A DNA stretch of 7,558 nucleotides, taken from positions 1-7,558 of the forward strand of contig JAFVTJ010000088.1 in NCBI GenBank assembly GCA_017503305.1. The letters run 5' to 3'. The notes beneath the pieces were generated by a model. The model saw nothing but the letters and a program-made list of their open reading frames with translations, was not told the DNA's origin and made no database searches. Of this stretch, positions 6,316 to 7,558 are shown piece after piece. A program made the translations under genes and the position numbers. Within the stretch, counting starts at the first letter, position 1. Each line of letters opens with the position of its first letter. Origin of the DNA: Clostridia bacterium (GTDB lineage Bacteria > Bacillota_A > Clostridia > Oscillospirales > Acutalibacteraceae).

Positions 6316-7140
6316 TTACTTCTTATCTGATTTTTTCTTCTTTTTAAAAAAGCGTATAATACAAAGCACAATTATGCCAATAATCGCAATAAGAATAAAA
6401 TAAGGAATAGTCGATAATACAAATGAGAATAACGATGTTATAAATTTGCCAACGTTTTTAAATCCCTCAATTATATTATTCCAAACCTTGCTCCAATATC
6501 CTTCGCTTTCAACTTCACGCTCTACTTCATCAACGTTTAATGATATTGTGCTATAAGCGGTTTTATTTTCCAAACTTTTCAACTGTGCAGTATAAGACTC
6601 AATCTGCGCTCTTACTTCAGCAAGTTGTTCTTTAACCGAAAGCAAATCCGTGATGTTGTCTGCCTGTTTCATAATTTCAATCAGGCTTTCCTCTTCGGCT
6701 TTATAAACCTTAATTCTTGCTTCAATATCAACATACTTCTCGGTTACGTCATCTACACTTTCGCTTTTTTCAATAACCGTAACATTGTTTGAAGCGAATT
6801 TCGTAAAACTATCGGTTTTTCCAACCGGAATTCTAATAGTTGCAGTAAAACCTCTTAATTCAGAGTAGTTAGATTCGTTAGAGGATTCTATGTAACCACC
6901 GCTTGAAGCAACAGTATCGCGAATACCCGCAATATAATTATCATAATCCTTAGTTTCAACCGACAAAGAAATCTCTTTAATTAGCTTGCGCGAATCAACA
7001 ACATCGGTTTGCAAATTCTCATCAGAAATACTTTCCGAATCTTTGAAAGTCAATTCATCATTAGCGGTCGAAGCACCACAACCGCAAAGCATTACCATAA
7101 AAAGAATCGTACACAATGCCAATGCAATAATTTTTTTCAT
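6316..7140 (-). CDS. DUF4349 lipoprotein with coiled coil and C-terminal membrane anchor
   Basis: This 274-residue surface protein is attached at both ends. The N-terminus carries a signal peptide with lipobox LCGC, Cys21 being the lipidated residue. A hydrophobic helix spans about 244-264, followed by the basic tail RFFKKKKKSDKK. Between them lies the DUF4349 domain: SRKLIKEISLSVETKDYDNY (50-69), then a GGYIESSNES turn, a TATIRIPVGKTDSF strand and a long helical segment about 130-195 (ARIKVYKAEEESL..., VKEQLAEVRAQIES) predicted to form a coiled coil, then a final strand AYSTISLNVDEV. The family is widespread in bacteria, usually as a membrane or lipoprotein of unknown role; an envelope-structural or sensing task is only a guess. 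Start 7140 is chosen because the ribosome site lies between it and an ATG at 7158. It is monocistronic, with its own promoter and terminator. Confidence 0.9.
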   Translation of the reverse strand: MKKIIALALCTILFMVMLCGCGASTANDELTFKDSESISDENLQTDVVDSRKLIKEISLSVETKDYDNYIAGIRDTVASSGGYIESSNESNYSELRGFTATIRIPVGKTDSFTKFASNNVTVIEKSESVDDVTEKYVDIEARIKVYKAEEESLIEIMKQADNITDLLSVKEQLAEVRAQIESYTAQLKSLENKTAYSTISLNVDEVEREVESEGYWSKVWNNIIEGFKNVGKFITSLFSFVLSTIPYFILIAIIGIIVLCIIRFFKKKKKSDKK

Positions 7141-7145
7141 AAAAA

Positions 7146-7155
7146 CCCTCCCTTT
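7146..7155 (-). promoter_or_regulatory. Ribosome site that sets the DUF4349 start
   Basis: On the minus strand AAAGGGAGGG lies five bases before ATG 7140. An in-frame ATG at 7158 is upstream of and adjacent to this site, so using it would translate through the ribosome site and add six residues before MKK. The start at 7140 gives a standard lipoprotein signal peptide. Confidence 0.85.
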
Positions 7156-7164
7156 CATAAATTT

Positions 7165-7193
7165 ATTGTATCACACAGCTAATATAATTGCAA
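7165..7193 (-). promoter_or_regulatory. Promoter of the DUF4349 gene
   Basis: Read on the minus strand, TTGCAA (7193-7188) and TACAAT (7170-7165) are separated by 17 bp; the -10 matches at five of six positions and is preceded by TGTGA, giving a partial extended -10. The leader would be about 18 bases long and contains the ribosome site. Confidence 0.65.
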
Positions 7194-7272
7194 TAAAAAT
7201 TTAAACACCGCACAATCAAACCCTGAGAGATTCAGATATAGCAAATATTGAAACCTGTATATATATTAAAAC

Positions 7273-7292
7273 AACTGTATTATTCAACAGTT
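7273..7292. repeat. Small inverted repeat in the divergent intergenic region
   Basis: AACTGT (7273-7278) and ACAGTT (7287-7292) are exact reverse complements around an 8-base AT-rich centre. It lies between the two divergent promoters, so an operator role is possible. In sequence this AT-rich, a 6-bp arm could arise by chance. Confidence 0.4.
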
Positions 7293-7307
7293 ATATTTTA
7301 TGTTTTT

Positions 7308-7324
7308 TCAAAGCGTTGCTTTGA
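7308..7324. repeat. Short hairpin upstream of the XRE promoter
   Basis: TCAAAGC (7308-7314) and GCTTTGA (7318-7324) form a perfect 7-bp inverted repeat around GTT. Neither strand shows a T-run in the right place after it, so it is not a good terminator. It lies 22 bases before the -35 box of the XRE gene and could be an operator for it. The rest of the 7194-7345 stretch is AT-rich and shows no gene. Confidence 0.45.
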
Positions 7325-7345
7325 TTAATGTAAATAGTTAATTTG

Positions 7346-7374
7346 TTGAAATAATTTTTTGCAATAGATATAAT
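7346..7374 (+). promoter_or_regulatory. Promoter of the XRE regulator gene
   Basis: TTGAAA (7346-7351), a 17-bp spacer and a perfect TATAAT (7369-7374). RNA would start near 7381, giving a leader of about 35 bases with GAGGTG at 7405-7410 before the ATG. Confidence 0.8.
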
Positions 7375-7415
7375 ACAATTACAAAGTACTTTGAATTCAT
7401 TTTTGAGGTGTTATT

Positions 7416-7558
7416 ATGCAAATCGGTTTAAAAATTAAAAAATTACGAAAAGAAAATGATATTACACAAGAACAATTAGCCGAATATTTAAGTATAAGTT
7501 CTCGTGCAGTATCTCAGTGGGAATGTGGAAAAACAATGCCCGACATTTCACAATTACC
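7416..7558 (+). CDS. XRE-family helix-turn-helix regulator, N-terminus (3' truncated)
   Basis: Only the first 47 residues are visible. They form a Cro/C1-type DNA-binding domain: IGLKIKKLRKENDITQEQLA (3-22) holds helix 1 and the start of helix 2, and LSISSRAVSQWECGKTMPDI (25-44) carries the recognition helix, with the usual Ser-Gln-Trp-Glu core and the following Pro-Asp. The start is supported by GAGGTG five bases upstream and by the promoter at 7346-7374. Many Clostridia proteins with this beginning continue into a membrane or repeat domain, but nothing after residue 47 can be seen, so the regulated genes and signal are unknown. The gene is divergent from the DUF4349 lipoprotein. Confidence 0.88.
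   Translation, partial: MQIGLKIKKLRKENDITQEQLAEYLSISSRAVSQWECGKTMPDISQL

Noticed and set aside
6986..7204. Plus-strand open frame of 72 codons across the DUF4349 start region
   Set aside because: Antisense to the lipoprotein signal peptide and its promoter, with no ribosome site or recognisable product.
7223..7257. CTGAGA followed by TTGAAACCTG, reminiscent of parts of a TPP (thi-box) riboswitch
   Set aside because: The diagnostic downstream part (GGATAAT-type bulge and CCAGCG) and the P1 partner upstream are missing, and neither neighbouring gene is linked to thiamine. Probably chance; an Rfam covariance search would settle it.

Overview
The window reads as ordinary chromosomal DNA of a Gram-positive, moderately AT-rich Firmicute, most likely an uncultured gut-type Clostridium relative. 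The reasons are strong AGGAGG-type ribosome sites, consensus TTGACA/TATAAT promoters with 17-bp spacers, lipobox lipoproteins, a YtrA-type GntR regulator heading an ABC operon, a YwaF-like membrane protein and a DUF4349 lipoprotein. Genus and species cannot be named from the sequence. No rRNA, tRNA, CRISPR array, transposase or phage gene is visible.

Layout. (1) 2-1198: the C-terminal third of mfd, the transcription-repair coupling factor, cut by the left edge. (2) 1275-2354: a secreted lipoprotein with a PrsA/SurA-like architecture and a degenerate parvulin region, with its own promoter after mfd and a hairpin terminator at 2362. (3) 2401-5435: a self-contained operon with a promoter, a palindromic operator across the -10 box, a short GntR/YtrA repressor, an ABC ATPase, a six-helix permease, an unrecognised acidic secreted protein anchored by two C-terminal helices, and a strong terminator. 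The first three genes overlap, and the fourth starts 13 nt after the third, with its ribosome site over the third gene's stop codon. (4) 5459-6275: a monocistronic seven-helix YwaF/TMEM164-like protein with a very short leader. (5) 6279-6306: a terminator shared with the convergent DUF4349 lipoprotein gene (6316-7140, minus strand). (6) 7141-7415: an AT-rich divergent intergenic region holding two promoters and two small inverted repeats. (7) 7416-end: the start of an XRE-family HTH regulator, cut by the right edge.

How the genes work together. The operon at 2401-5435 looks like an autoregulated, envelope-stress or peptide-antibiotic-responsive exporter. In this model the GntR protein represses its own promoter until a signal arrives, the ATPase and permease form the transporter, and the acidic exported protein is a candidate accessory or sensor subunit. 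This is inferred from gene order and families. The surrounding genes are mainly envelope proteins with no obvious shared pathway.

No spectacular new system is evident. The best candidate for something undescribed is the acidic double-repeat protein at 4372-5337 as a fourth component of a YtrA-type ABC cassette. Next are the histidine-rich insertion in the PrsA-like lipoprotein and a possible Cys/His active site in the YwaF-like protein.
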